In this document: in pieces, positions 42,334 to 51,306 of the stretch
Numbering within the stretch: the first letter of the stretch is position 1
How the letters are laid out: each line of letters begins with the position of its first letter
Origin: Algoriphagus sp. CAU 1675
GTDB taxonomy: Bacteria > Bacteroidota > Bacteroidia > Cytophagales > Cyclobacteriaceae
DNA length: 64,000 nucleotides
Reading direction: 5' to 3'
NCBI RefSeq assembly: GCF_029222925.1
Contig: NZ_JARHUI010000006.1
Location: forward strand, 186,001 to 250,000
Translations under genes and position numbers: made by a program
Notes under the pieces: generated by a model
Seen by the model: the letters and a program-made list of their open reading frames with translations, nothing else
Database searches by the model: none
What the model was told of the DNA's origin: nothing

Positions 42334-43374
42334 ATGAACTCCAGAAGAAAATTTATCCAAACCTCCTCTCTTTTTGGTTTAGCAATGAGCATTAATCCTG
42401 ATTTATCCCTTTTGGCCCGCCAAGAAACCATTCTTGGTCACGGCGATTTCAAATACAAACTGGATCCCACTTGGGGCAATCTAGACCCTAGTAAAGTGCC
42501 GGTTAACAACTGTCACGAAATGGTGATGGACCGGAAAGGGAGGATGATTCTGCTTACAGATGAGTCCAAAAACAATGTCATTATTTATGACCAATCAGGA
42601 AAGCTCCTGGATACTTGGACACTTAATTTGTCAGCTGCCCATGGACTCACTTTAGTCGATGAAGGGGATGCCGAGTATCTCTGGGTAGTGGACAATGGTG
42701 GGAAGGTATTAAAAACCACTTTGGACGGAAAAGTTGTAAGCGAGATTTCCCATCCAGTAAGTGAAGGGATTTATTCAGAAAAAATGCGCTATACGCCAAC
42801 GGAAACTGCTGTGGCACCCAACGGTGATTTATATATAGCTGATGGGTATGGTTCCCAGTTTTTTTTGCAATACGATAAAAATGGGAATTTCATTCGGAAG
42901 TTTGGAGGAGATGGACATGGAGATGCCCAGTTTAAAACAGCCCACGGGATTACGATAGATAGCCGTGGAGGCAAAGAGCCAACTTTGCTTTGTACTTCGA
43001 GAGGACACAATTCCTTCAAGCAATTTACCCTGGATGGAGAATATTTAGAGACGATTTTTCTACCGGGTGCCTTTGTGTGCAGACCAGTCATCCACGGAGA
43101 AAATCTCTATGCCGGGGTCTGCTGGTCCAGACTCAAATATTTAGAGCAAATGGATAATTCGGGTTTTGTGACCATACTGGACAGGGATAGCCGGGTGGTA
43201 TCCAATCCGGGAGGTACTGAGCCTTCCTATTTGAATGGCGAGTTACAACTGATGGTGCAAAAAGAACCTGTTTTTAAACATTGTCATGATGTCTGTATAG
43301 ACCAAGATGAAAATATTTATGTGTGTCAGTGGAATGCAGGCAAAACTTACCCAATTAAACTGACCCGCGTATAA
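42334..43374 (+). CDS. Tat-exported NHL/six-bladed beta-propeller protein
   Basis: The 346-residue protein begins NSRRKFIQTSSLFGLAMSIN, a Tat leader. The rest is NHL-type beta-propeller repeats: NCHEMVMDRKGRMILLTDES, AVAPNGDLYIADGYGSQFFL, HGDAQFKTAHGITIDSRGGK and KHCHDVCIDQDENIYVCQWN. Closest in style to peptidylglycine lyase-like or 6-bladed propeller proteins of Bacteroidota; enzymatic activity is not evident. It stands alone. Confidence 0.82.
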   Translation: MNSRRKFIQTSSLFGLAMSINPDLSLLARQETILGHGDFKYKLDPTWGNLDPSKVPVNNCHEMVMDRKGRMILLTDESKNNVIIYDQSGKLLDTWTLNLSAAHGLTLVDEGDAEYLWVVDNGGKVLKTTLDGKVVSEISHPVSEGIYSEKMRYTPTETAVAPNGDLYIADGYGSQFFLQYDKNGNFIRKFGGDGHGDAQFKTAHGITIDSRGGKEPTLLCTSRGHNSFKQFTLDGEYLETIFLPGAFVCRPVIHGENLYAGVCWSRLKYLEQMDNSGFVTILDRDSRVVSNPGGTEPSYLNGELQLMVQKEPVFKHCHDVCIDQDENIYVCQWNAGKTYPIKLTRV

Positions 43375-43434
43375 TCGATTTTTTTCAAGGGGAAAACCAG
43401 AGTTTGCTGAAATAAAACCAAAACCAATTTGAAT

Positions 43435-43815
43435 ATGAAATCAGTCACTCTAGCTTATTTTGAAATCCCTGTCAGGGACATGGATAGGGCCATTTCTTTT
43501 TACCAAAAAGTATTTGATTGCCATCTGAACAAACAGGTTTTGGGAGACTTTCAGATGGCTATGTTTCCAATGGACTCCTCCGCAAAAGGAGCGGGTGGAA
43601 GTCTGGTTTATCAAAAGGAGTTTTATGAACCCAGCCCAAAAGCAGGAACTCTGGTTTATTTTTCTTCCGAGGATTGCGATGTCGAACTGGGACGTGTAGA
43701 GGAAGCTGGAGGAAAATTGCTTTATCCAAAGCGGATGATCTCTCCTGAAGTTGGCTATATGGGTGTGTTCTTTGATACTGAAGGGAACCGGGTCGCTGTC
43801 TTTTCCCAAAAATAA
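43435..43815 (+). CDS. VOC-family (glyoxalase-like) protein
   Basis: ATG 43435 gives 126 residues in two beta-alpha-beta-beta-beta modules: YFEIPVRDMDRAISFYQKVF, then GTLVYFSSEDCDVELGRVEE and MGVFFDTEGNRVAVFSQK. Metal ligands are only partly evident, so it could be a lyase, a dioxygenase-like enzyme or a binding protein. It ends 1 nt before lutC on the opposite strand. Confidence 0.88.
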   Translation: MKSVTLAYFEIPVRDMDRAISFYQKVFDCHLNKQVLGDFQMAMFPMDSSAKGAGGSLVYQKEFYEPSPKAGTLVYFSSEDCDVELGRVEEAGGKLLYPKRMISPEVGYMGVFFDTEGNRVAVFSQK

Positions 43816-43816
43816 A

Positions 43817-44377
43817 TTAGAGTAACACTACCCTTAGACTTTTTGCACCATGGGCACCAATAACCAGTGATTGCTCAATATCCGCAGTCTTGGAAGGCCC
43901 TGCAATGAAAAGGCCAAAGCCTGAATGTTTTGAGCCGATTGATTCATAGGCCTGATGCATGGAAGGAACCAGTTTTTGAGAATCCAAGACAATCACCAAA
44001 TGCTCGGTGATAAAAGGTAAGGCTCGGAGTTTGAGGTTTTCCTCTTCTAACCAAATGGCTCCGTTTTCCGATACTCCAAATTGTCCGTCAATGATTGCCA
44101 GGTTCAGGTCATTCAGTTGATGGGGATCAGAGGGGAGCTTGATAGTTGATAGGTTTGGAAATCTGCTTGAGACGCTGATTATTTTTTGGTCACCTAAAGA
44201 TGCAATCCATTCTTCAAATTCAATAGCAGATAAAACTTCTCCCTTGTTGCCCTGAATGGAGTCCTTAAAAACCTTTTGGAGATTCTCAGTTTGGGGAAAT
44301 TCAGGAATATCAGGAAGCTGCTTTGATTCCCTTTCAATCCCTTTGATGGCTGATAATATTTGTTCACGGCTGCTCAT
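43817..44377 (-). CDS. lutC: Lactate utilisation protein C (LUD domain)
   Basis: The 186-residue LutC/YkgG protein contains the LUD-domain blocks IIDGQFGVSENGAIWLEE, LPFITEHLVIVLDSQKLVPS and the C-terminal FGLFIAGPSKTADIEQSLVIGAHGA. The last block is GPSKTADIE, the phosphate-binding signature. With LutA and LutB it forms the L-lactate dehydrogenase complex yielding pyruvate. Its start overlaps the lutB stop by 4 nt. It is the last gene of the minus-strand rhamnose operon. Confidence 0.93.
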   Translation of the reverse strand: MSSREQILSAIKGIERESKQLPDIPEFPQTENLQKVFKDSIQGNKGEVLSAIEFEEWIASLGDQKIISVSSRFPNLSTIKLPSDPHQLNDLNLAIIDGQFGVSENGAIWLEEENLKLRALPFITEHLVIVLDSQKLVPSMHQAYESIGSKHSGFGLFIAGPSKTADIEQSLVIGAHGAKSLRVVLL

Positions 44378-45732
44378 GATCGGTTTTTATGATACCATTC
44401 TTTGAAGGTCTCTTTGGGTGTTTCGGGAAGGTTTCTGCCTTTTCCCCAAGAATTGATCGGATGATAGATCAGGCTGTTTGGGAGGTTTTTGAGAGCGATT
44501 CGCATCAGCTTACCTGAAATTCTATAGGCAAGTGGACTCCTGAATATCCCGTTTGCCAGTTTCATGCTCAGGCTTTTGCCATTCGTTCCCTGAGCCTTGG
44601 TGATTTCCTGTCTCCATTCATAAAGCTGCTCGTGGATATTGATTTTCACAGGACATACATCCGAGCAGCTTCCACAGAGTGTGGAGGCAAAGGGCAAACT
44701 GCTGTATTTGTTTAGATCTATCCCTGGAGATAAAATGGAGCCGATTGGTCCCGGAACAGTACTGCCATAGCTATATCCTCCGCTTCTTCTATAAATCGGA
44801 CACGTATTCATGCAGGCCCCGCAACGGATACATTTGAGTGAGTTTCTGAATTTTTCACGGGCAAGTTGAGCGGTCCTCCCATTGTCCACTAAGACCAAAT
44901 GAATCTCTTTTCCGGTAGCGGGGCTTCTGAAATGGGAATTATAATTGGTAATGGGTTGGCCAGTAGCCGACCTTGCCAAAAGTCGTAAAAATACCCCAAG
45001 GTCTTTTCTCCGAGGAATAATTTTTTCAATCCCCATGCAGGCAATATGGGTTTCCGCCAAATGAACACCCATGTCTGCATTGCCTTCGTTGGTGCAAACT
45101 ACGAATTCACCGGTCTCTGCCACTCCGAAATTTACACCAGTGATCGCGACTTTTGCTCCCAAAAATTTTTCCCGTAAATGTGTCCTTGCAGCATGCGTAA
45201 GGTACTCAGGGTCTTCATTGCCTTTCTCCGTTTGTAATTTTTCGTGGAAAAGCTCAGAGATTTCTCCTTTTTTCAGGTGAATAGCTGGCAGGACAATATG
45301 ACTTGGGGGTTGATTGAGAAACTGTACGATTCTTTCCCCAAGATCCGTATCGACGACTTCGATTCCATTTTTTTCCAAATAAGGATTGAGATGGCACTCT
45401 TCGGTCAGGATGGATTTGCTTTTGACAATTGCAGGGCAGTTTTTTTCTTTTAGGATTTTCAGAACGATGGCATTGTGTTCTTCTGCATCTTTTGCCCAAT
45501 GGACCTGGATTCCGTTTTTTAATGCGTTTTTTTCAAATTCTTCAAGATAGTTGTCCAGGTTGGAAAGGACATTGTCTTTGATCTGGGAAGCTAGGTTTCG
45601 AAGGGATTCCCATTCAGGTACAGTTTTGCTGATCCGGTCGCGTTTGTCCCGTACAAACCAAAGTGTCTCATCGTGCCATTTTGCTTTGGATTGATCTTTT
45701 AAAAAGGCGCTGGCATTTTCGGGATGACTCAT
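44374..45732 (-). CDS. lutB: Lactate utilisation iron-sulfur protein B
   Basis: The 452-residue protein has an N-terminal LUD domain (KVAITGVNFGVAETGEFVVC; NEGNADMG) and two [4Fe-4S] motifs, CIRCGACMNTCPIYRRSGG and CGSCSDVCPVKINIHEQLYE. This is the standard LutB/YkgF layout, and the length fits. It relays electrons during L-lactate oxidation. It overlaps lutC and lutA by 4 nt each. Confidence 0.95.
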   Translation of the reverse strand: MSHPENASAFLKDQSKAKWHDETLWFVRDKRDRISKTVPEWESLRNLASQIKDNVLSNLDNYLEEFEKNALKNGIQVHWAKDAEEHNAIVLKILKEKNCPAIVKSKSILTEECHLNPYLEKNGIEVVDTDLGERIVQFLNQPPSHIVLPAIHLKKGEISELFHEKLQTEKGNEDPEYLTHAARTHLREKFLGAKVAITGVNFGVAETGEFVVCTNEGNADMGVHLAETHIACMGIEKIIPRRKDLGVFLRLLARSATGQPITNYNSHFRSPATGKEIHLVLVDNGRTAQLAREKFRNSLKCIRCGACMNTCPIYRRSGGYSYGSTVPGPIGSILSPGIDLNKYSSLPFASTLCGSCSDVCPVKINIHEQLYEWRQEITKAQGTNGKSLSMKLANGIFRSPLAYRISGKLMRIALKNLPNSLIYHPINSWGKGRNLPETPKETFKEWYHKNRS

Positions 45733-46487
45733 GAGATCGCTTCGTTTAGGATTTCGGCGATATGCTTAAACTTGATATTTTCTCTATTTCGACTGGCAAT
45801 TCCCTGCAGGTGCATGATGCAGGACATGTCTCCACCGGTGAGAATCTCAACCTGGTGGCTCAGGTGGTCTTCCAGACGATCCTTGCCCATTTGTATGGAT
45901 AAAGCCTCCTCTGTAACGGCGAATGTCCCTCCAAAGCCACAGCATTCGTCTTTTCGGCTGAGCTCCACCCACTCCAGCCCCTTCAGGTTTTTCAGAAGGT
46001 GATGTGCTTTGTTGTACGGAGCTTCCTGCAACTCTGAACTGGAGGCTAAGCGCAGTCCCCTTTGTCCATGGCAGGATGCATGATAGCCCACCCGATGCGG
46101 ATAGCTTCCCTGAAGATTTTCAACTTTGAGAACATCGGTTAAAAACTCTGTGAGTTCGAAGATTTTGTCCTGGATTCCTTTCTGTTCTTTTTCCATTCCC
46201 GCAATCTTTGGAGAATGTTCTTTGACATGAAGGACACAACTTCCTGAAGGAGCAACGATGTAATCAAAACCCTTGAATATTTCTGTAAAATGCCTTGCTG
46301 TCCCTGCAGTGTCTCTTTCGTAGCCGGAATTTGCCATAGGCTGCCCACAGCAGGTTTGACCAATGGGGTAGGTTACGCTACACCCTAGTTTTTCCAAAAG
46401 TTCTAGAGAGGCAATTCCCACATTTGGGAAAAACTGGTCCACGTAGCAGGGTATAAATAGGGCTATGTTCGGGGAGATGGAATTCAT
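45729..46487 (-). CDS. lutA: Lactate utilisation Fe-S oxidoreductase A
   Basis: The 252-residue protein has two cysteine-rich (CCG) domains, visible as PIGQTCCGQPMANSGYERDT and RKDECCGFGGTFAV, with HASCHGQRGLRL between them. The layout matches LutA/YkgE. It starts IALFIPCYVDQFFPNVG, typical of the family. It is 20 nt downstream of the sugar kinase, linking lactate oxidation to rhamnose degradation. Confidence 0.95.
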   Translation of the reverse strand: MNSISPNIALFIPCYVDQFFPNVGIASLELLEKLGCSVTYPIGQTCCGQPMANSGYERDTAGTARHFTEIFKGFDYIVAPSGSCVLHVKEHSPKIAGMEKEQKGIQDKIFELTEFLTDVLKVENLQGSYPHRVGYHASCHGQRGLRLASSSELQEAPYNKAHHLLKNLKGLEWVELSRKDECCGFGGTFAVTEEALSIQMGKDRLEDHLSHQVEILTGGDMSCIMHLQGIASRNRENIKFKHIAEILNEAIS

Positions 46488-46507
46488 GGAAAGTGAATTT
46501 AAGCCTT

Positions 46508-47833
46508 CTAGGTCATTGTAACCAGCATTGCGGCACCTAATGCGGAACCGTTGGGAAAATCACTGGGGATGATTTCCAAAGCGGGAAGCTTTTTGCGCAG
46601 CATTCCGAGAAATACCTCATTGGCATTGAAGCCTCCATCCACAAAGAGTCGCTTCACTCCGGTGTCATCCAAGACCAATTCCAAAGAGGCTACCTGGATT
46701 TCGGTCAGTTCATGAAGGAAAGTATAATAGGCTTCTTCAAAATCCGAGAAACTGTTCCAGTCCGTTTTTTCGGCCTGTTCCAAATCAAAATCCTCAGGCT
46801 TGAGGTAATGAAAATGGATTTTTTTCTGTCCGATATTCCGAACTTTTTCAAACAGGGATTCATCGAATTGTAATTTTTTATAGGTGCCTAGCGGAAGGTC
46901 CCAATGGGAATACATTTCATCTACCTGGAATTTGTGTTCCTCGCCGATAAAGAGGCGGGAAATCTTGATAGGTTGTCCACTGATACTGAGAAACTGCAGG
47001 CAATCTCGTTTCAGTTCTTTCTTTTTGAGTTTAGATTTATTGAATGGGTTAATGCTGATGGCCCAAGTTCCTGTTGAGAGCAGGGCAAAAGGTTCGGTTT
47101 CTTGTCGGAGATAAGGCAAAAGTGCACCTGAAGAGTCATGAACTCCTATTCCACAGGGTATTTCTCCAAATTCCTTTGTGGTTTTGAGCACAGTGTTTCC
47201 GGGGACTATAGGAGGCAACAAAGCCTCAATGCCCTCTCTTTTGACCCATTCATGGTAATCATCAGCCTCAAAATCCCAAAGCCCGGTATGGCAGCCTATG
47301 CTGGTATAGTCTGAAACCATAGTTCCTGTAAAAAGGAAGCTCAGGTATTGGGGTAAATGGAGGCTGTGCTTGATTTTTTTGAATAAATCCGGTTTGGCAT
47401 ATTTGATGAAATAGATCTGTAGACCGGAGTTGAGCATGGCTAATGGAGGAGAGGAAGTCGCCCTGCAAAAGGACATTTTTCCTCCGTTTTCCTCATAAAA
47501 CCGATCCAGTAGTTCGCTTGGGAAAGGTTTCAGGTAGTCATAGAGCGGAGTGGCAGGATTGCCGTATTCATCCACATGTACAAAAGAAGCTCCGTGTCCC
47601 GAAAAATTCAGCCTTTTGATTTCATATTGAGGAAACTCCAGCGCCTCTTTGAATGTCTGCCGCATCCAATCCTTCAGTGGCCCAACAGGTTCGCTTGGGA
47701 AGCCATCTTCGTCCGGAATGGGATGCAGTCTTGTATAAGTGTGGTAGACCTCATCCAGATTTTCATCAAACAGAAAGAATTTTTTATTCGTTTTCCCAAT
47801 GTCAAAAATGGCGGTAACCGGGATTTTACTCAT
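46508..47833 (-). CDS. FGGY-family carbohydrate kinase, probable rhamnulokinase
   Basis: The 441-residue kinase has VTAIFDIGKTNKKFFLFDEN (phosphate 1), RLNFSGHGASFVHVDEYGNP, CGIGVHDSSGALLPYL, FALLSTGTWAIS and KRLFVDGGFNANEVFLGMLR (adenosine motif). FGGY kinases phosphorylate ketoses or polyols. Between rhaEW and lutABC, the likely reaction is L-rhamnulose to L-rhamnulose-1-phosphate. L-fuculose is a structural alternative. Confidence 0.88.
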   Translation of the reverse strand: MSKIPVTAIFDIGKTNKKFFLFDENLDEVYHTYTRLHPIPDEDGFPSEPVGPLKDWMRQTFKEALEFPQYEIKRLNFSGHGASFVHVDEYGNPATPLYDYLKPFPSELLDRFYEENGGKMSFCRATSSPPLAMLNSGLQIYFIKYAKPDLFKKIKHSLHLPQYLSFLFTGTMVSDYTSIGCHTGLWDFEADDYHEWVKREGIEALLPPIVPGNTVLKTTKEFGEIPCGIGVHDSSGALLPYLRQETEPFALLSTGTWAISINPFNKSKLKKKELKRDCLQFLSISGQPIKISRLFIGEEHKFQVDEMYSHWDLPLGTYKKLQFDESLFEKVRNIGQKKIHFHYLKPEDFDLEQAEKTDWNSFSDFEEAYYTFLHELTEIQVASLELVLDDTGVKRLFVDGGFNANEVFLGMLRKKLPALEIIPSDFPNGSALGAAMLVTMT

Positions 47834-47854
47834 AATGCAAAGGCTTCGGTTGAA

Positions 47855-48889
47855 TCAAAGGGACTTTCTGATGGTCATTCTAAATGGGTTTTTCAAAGGA
47901 ATTTTGTCCTCATGTCCCAAAATTTGATTGGCTATGAGTTTGCCCATATGTTGAAAATCCGTGGAAATTGTGGTGATACCGTCGGCGAGAATTTCCTTGA
48001 GAGGAGTGTCGTTATAGGAGATCAAACCGATGTCCAGTCCAAGTCGCAAGGATTGCTCTCTTGATTTTTTCACAATATTCACCAAATCGGATTCCGACAG
48101 AACGATATAGCAATCCTCTTCCACCAGAGGCTCATCATCATCTATACCATCCACTATGAGGTTTTTGAAATCATGGAAGAAACAAAAACGCTTGAAGCCA
48201 TCCATGATTTCTACAGGATAAAGATCACCTTTTGGGAACACCAAAATCAGACGGTTGTATTTTCTCAAGTGTATAATACCAGACTCCAAAGCCTCGAAAA
48301 TATCCTTGGCAAAATCCTGATATACTCCGGCGAATGAGTTTTCAAAGCCTTTTACTGCCCGGTCTATGATGAGCAATTTGTCATTGGGTATTCTTTTGAG
48401 GAGGTCACAGGCTGTTTCAGGATGTGATTCAGTATCAAAGAAATGAGGAGCGATCACATAATAGTGATACTTCCCCAAATGTTGCTCCAATAGCTCCTCC
48501 AGTACATTTTTGTTGTAGTGGTGCACGTGCAGGTCCACGCATGCCTGGCTTCCCAGAGTATCTATGATGGAATAATAAATGATCTTTTTATAAGAGCTCA
48601 ACTTGTTGAAAAGCAACAATACCTTGAGCTTGTTGGACATATTGGTAGAGCAGATGTAAAAGCCCTTACCTCTTACTGAAGTGATGATTCCCCGGTCCTT
48701 CAGTTCGTTGTAGGCTTTTTCTACCGTATCCCTGGATAATAGTAGGTCAAAGCTGGTTTCGTTGATGGAGGGGATTCTGTCACCGATCTTGAGTTTTCCC
48801 GTATCGATTTCCTCCAGAATCAAATTCACAACCTGAAGGTATTTCGGTGTTCGGGAATCGTTGATTTTTTCAGACTTGTCCAAAAGCAT
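47855..48889 (-). CDS. GntR-family regulator with periplasmic-binding-like effector domain
   Basis: The 344-residue regulator has a GntR winged helix (about 15-85; RTPKYLQVVNLILEEIDTGK, then GDRIPSINETSFDLLLSRDT). It is fused to a LacI-type sugar-binding domain (about 90-344; LLIIDRAVKGFENSFAGVYQ, LGLDIGLISYNDTPLKEILA, FQHMGKLIANQILGH). Its position between rhaEW and the kinase suggests that it controls the locus, with rhamnose or rhamnulose-related sugar as effector. Confidence 0.9.
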   Translation of the reverse strand: MLLDKSEKINDSRTPKYLQVVNLILEEIDTGKLKIGDRIPSINETSFDLLLSRDTVEKAYNELKDRGIITSVRGKGFYICSTNMSNKLKVLLLFNKLSSYKKIIYYSIIDTLGSQACVDLHVHHYNKNVLEELLEQHLGKYHYYVIAPHFFDTESHPETACDLLKRIPNDKLLIIDRAVKGFENSFAGVYQDFAKDIFEALESGIIHLRKYNRLILVFPKGDLYPVEIMDGFKRFCFFHDFKNLIVDGIDDDEPLVEEDCYIVLSESDLVNIVKKSREQSLRLGLDIGLISYNDTPLKEILADGITTISTDFQHMGKLIANQILGHEDKIPLKNPFRMTIRKSL

Positions 48890-48918
48890 AGGTTCGTGGG
48901 TTTATTGGGTGGTTTTGC

Positions 48919-51039
48919 TTATCGAGGGAATGCTGCCGCAAGTCCCCCGTCGACATTGAGCATGTTTCCGGTGGATTTGTCCAAAAGCCCGCTGACGAAA
49001 GCAAAAGTGGCATTGGCAATATCGCTGACCTTGACACTTTCTTTTAGCAAGGTTCGGTTTGCATAGTATTGCGGAAGGTCTTTTACCTCTATTCCATAGG
49101 CTTTGGCGCGGTTTTCAGCCCATCCGCCTTCCCAGATATTGGAATTTTCAATTACAGCGTCTGGGTTTACAACATTCACTTTGATTTTGTCCTCTGCGAG
49201 TTCGGCGGCCATCAGACGGGACATGTGTAGCTGGGCGGCCTTGGCGGTGCCATAGGCTACGTTCTTAGGTCCTGCTACCAGGGCATTTTTGCTTACAATA
49301 TTGACAATGTCTCCACCTAATCCCTGTTCCTTGAGAATTTCCACTCCAGCCTTTGATACATGGTATTGTCCCATTACCAAGATGTTGTTTAACTTTTCCC
49401 AATCCTGGTCACTATGTTCTTCAAAAGTGCGGCTGATGGAAATTCCGGCATTGTTTACGATGATATCCAACCCTCCAAATTTGAGACAGGAAGCAGCTAT
49501 TGCCTCTTCAAGGCTTTGTTTATTGGTGACATCAAGTCGGACTGCGAGGAATGCGTCTTTCCCATATTTTTTTTCAAACTCCTGTTCAGTGGTATGGAGT
49601 CGTTCGGAATCTATATCTGTGATGACTACGCAGGCACCTTCCTGAATGAATTTTTCAGCGATTCCCTTACCTATTCCTCCTGCACTTCCAGTAATCAGCG
49701 CGATTTTTCTGGAAAGTGGTTTTTCTTTTGGCATGCGCTGAAGCTTGGCCTCTTCCAATAGCCAGTATTCTATATCAAAGGCTTCCTGCAAAGGGAGTGA
49801 TACGTATTGAGAAACAGCTTCAGCTCCTCTCATTACATTGATGGCATTGATATAAAACTCACTTGCTACCCTGGAGGTCTGTTTATCTTTAGCATAGCTG
49901 AACATCCCCACTCCCGGCCATAAAATGACCACCGGGTTAGGGTCTCGCATGGCTGGACTGTTGGGATGCTTGTGCTTTTCGTAATAGTCCGCGTACATTT
50001 CCCGGTAGGCCTGAAAGGCCTCCCCGATTTTTTTCTTCAGTGCATCTGTGTCGACAAAGCCTGTGTCGGCAGGTAGATCCAAAACCAATGGGCTGATTTT
50101 AGTTCTGAGGAAATGGTCTGGACAAGAAGTGCCCATTGGGGCAAGTTTTTCCAGATCATGGCTGTTGATAAATTGAAGCACCTCTGGTGCATCAGTAAAG
50201 GTCCCGACCATCCTTTTTTCTGAGGAAGCTAAGCCTCTGAGGATTGGGGCGATTTCAGCCGCCTGTCTTTTTCGTGCATCCGGATCCAGCGACTCAACTT
50301 TTTGTCCTCCAAAAACAGGCCTGCTGACTCCATAATTTTCAGCAAGGTAGGAAGAGGCTTTTTCAATTACTTCCAAGCTGTTGATATAGCATTCATAGGC
50401 AGTATTCCCCCAGGTAAACAATCCGTGTCCACCCAGCATGATTCCTCTGATTCCGGGATTGTCATCCAGAGCCTGCTTTAGTTTTAGTCCCAAATCAAAT
50501 CCAGGTCTCTGCCAAGGCACCCAGGCGATTTCGCCTTTCCAAAGCTCTTTGGTGATTTTCTCTCCATCCTTGGAAGCGGCTATAGCAATTGCTGCGTCTG
50601 GATGCAGATGGTCTATGTGTCTATAAGGAAGAAAAGCATGTAAGGGGGTGTCAATAGATGGAGCTTTTGATTTCAAATCATAAATACAATGATTGAAAAG
50701 CTCTACCATCTCATCTTCAAATTCAAGTCCTCGGTAGATGCCTTTTAAGGATCTTAGTTTATCCACATACAAACCAGCAAGCCCGGATTTGGTAAGGGTT
50801 CCGATATCACCCCCCGAGCCCTTAACCCACATCACTTCCACGGATTCTCCAGTCAATGGATCAGGCTCCATGGTTTTACAGCTGGTATTACCCCCTCCAT
50901 AATTGGTGATTCTCAGGTCTGCTCCCAAAATATTGGAGCGGTAGATGAGGAGATCAACTTCATTTCCTTCCAAAGCCGCTGCTTTGGCTTCGTCCCATAA
51001 GTAACTGACGTGGTTGAATTTTCTAGAACTTGTATTCAT
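48919..51039 (-). CDS. rhaEW: Bifunctional rhamnulose-1-phosphate aldolase/lactaldehyde dehydrogenase (RhaEW)
   Basis: The 706-residue fusion has an N-terminal class II aldolase/adducin domain (about 20-430; TNYGGGNTSCKTMEPDPLTG, HLHPDAAIAIAASKDG with the metal His, and MLGGHGLFTWGNTA). A C-terminal short-chain dehydrogenase follows (about 445-706; ALITGSAGGIGKGIAEKFIQ, NNAGISI, and AYGTAKAAQ with the YxxxK pair). It splits L-rhamnulose-1-phosphate into DHAP and L-lactaldehyde and oxidises the latter to L-lactate, which lutABC can use. It is the first gene of the minus-strand operon. Confidence 0.93.
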   Translation of the reverse strand: MNTSSRKFNHVSYLWDEAKAAALEGNEVDLLIYRSNILGADLRITNYGGGNTSCKTMEPDPLTGESVEVMWVKGSGGDIGTLTKSGLAGLYVDKLRSLKGIYRGLEFEDEMVELFNHCIYDLKSKAPSIDTPLHAFLPYRHIDHLHPDAAIAIAASKDGEKITKELWKGEIAWVPWQRPGFDLGLKLKQALDDNPGIRGIMLGGHGLFTWGNTAYECYINSLEVIEKASSYLAENYGVSRPVFGGQKVESLDPDARKRQAAEIAPILRGLASSEKRMVGTFTDAPEVLQFINSHDLEKLAPMGTSCPDHFLRTKISPLVLDLPADTGFVDTDALKKKIGEAFQAYREMYADYYEKHKHPNSPAMRDPNPVVILWPGVGMFSYAKDKQTSRVASEFYINAINVMRGAEAVSQYVSLPLQEAFDIEYWLLEEAKLQRMPKEKPLSRKIALITGSAGGIGKGIAEKFIQEGACVVITDIDSERLHTTEQEFEKKYGKDAFLAVRLDVTNKQSLEEAIAASCLKFGGLDIIVNNAGISISRTFEEHSDQDWEKLNNILVMGQYHVSKAGVEILKEQGLGGDIVNIVSKNALVAGPKNVAYGTAKAAQLHMSRLMAAELAEDKIKVNVVNPDAVIENSNIWEGGWAENRAKAYGIEVKDLPQYYANRTLLKESVKVSDIANATFAFVSGLLDKSTGNMLNVDGGLAAAFPR

Positions 51040-51082
51040 CGTTAATGGCTAACTGGTTTGGATTGTGAAGTTGAATCAAAAC

Positions 51083-51125
51083 AAAAATTCATGCATCCTG
51101 TGCTGTCGTGAGTAAATGAATTTTT
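51083..51125. promoter_or_regulatory. Inverted repeat between the divergent rhamnose operons
   Basis: AAAAATTCAT (51083-51092) and ATGAATTTTT (51116-51125) are perfect inverted repeats separated by 23 nt. They lie in the 267-bp space between the rhaEW and permease starts, where the GntR regulator would be expected to bind. It is a candidate operator only; no half-site consensus was checked. Confidence 0.4.
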
Positions 51126-51306
51126 ATTGGTGTTTGTACTTTGATTTCGATTTTTTTCTCTGAAATATGGCTTTATTCCATAATCTAAGGTACTATGAGT
51201 TTTTGGCAAAATATTTTTCGGTTATTTGGTTAATATGGGTTTTAAGGATAGTGCAGGATAGGGAAATTACTTCAATTCTGGTTTTTTAAAATGAAATTAA
51301 GAAAAG

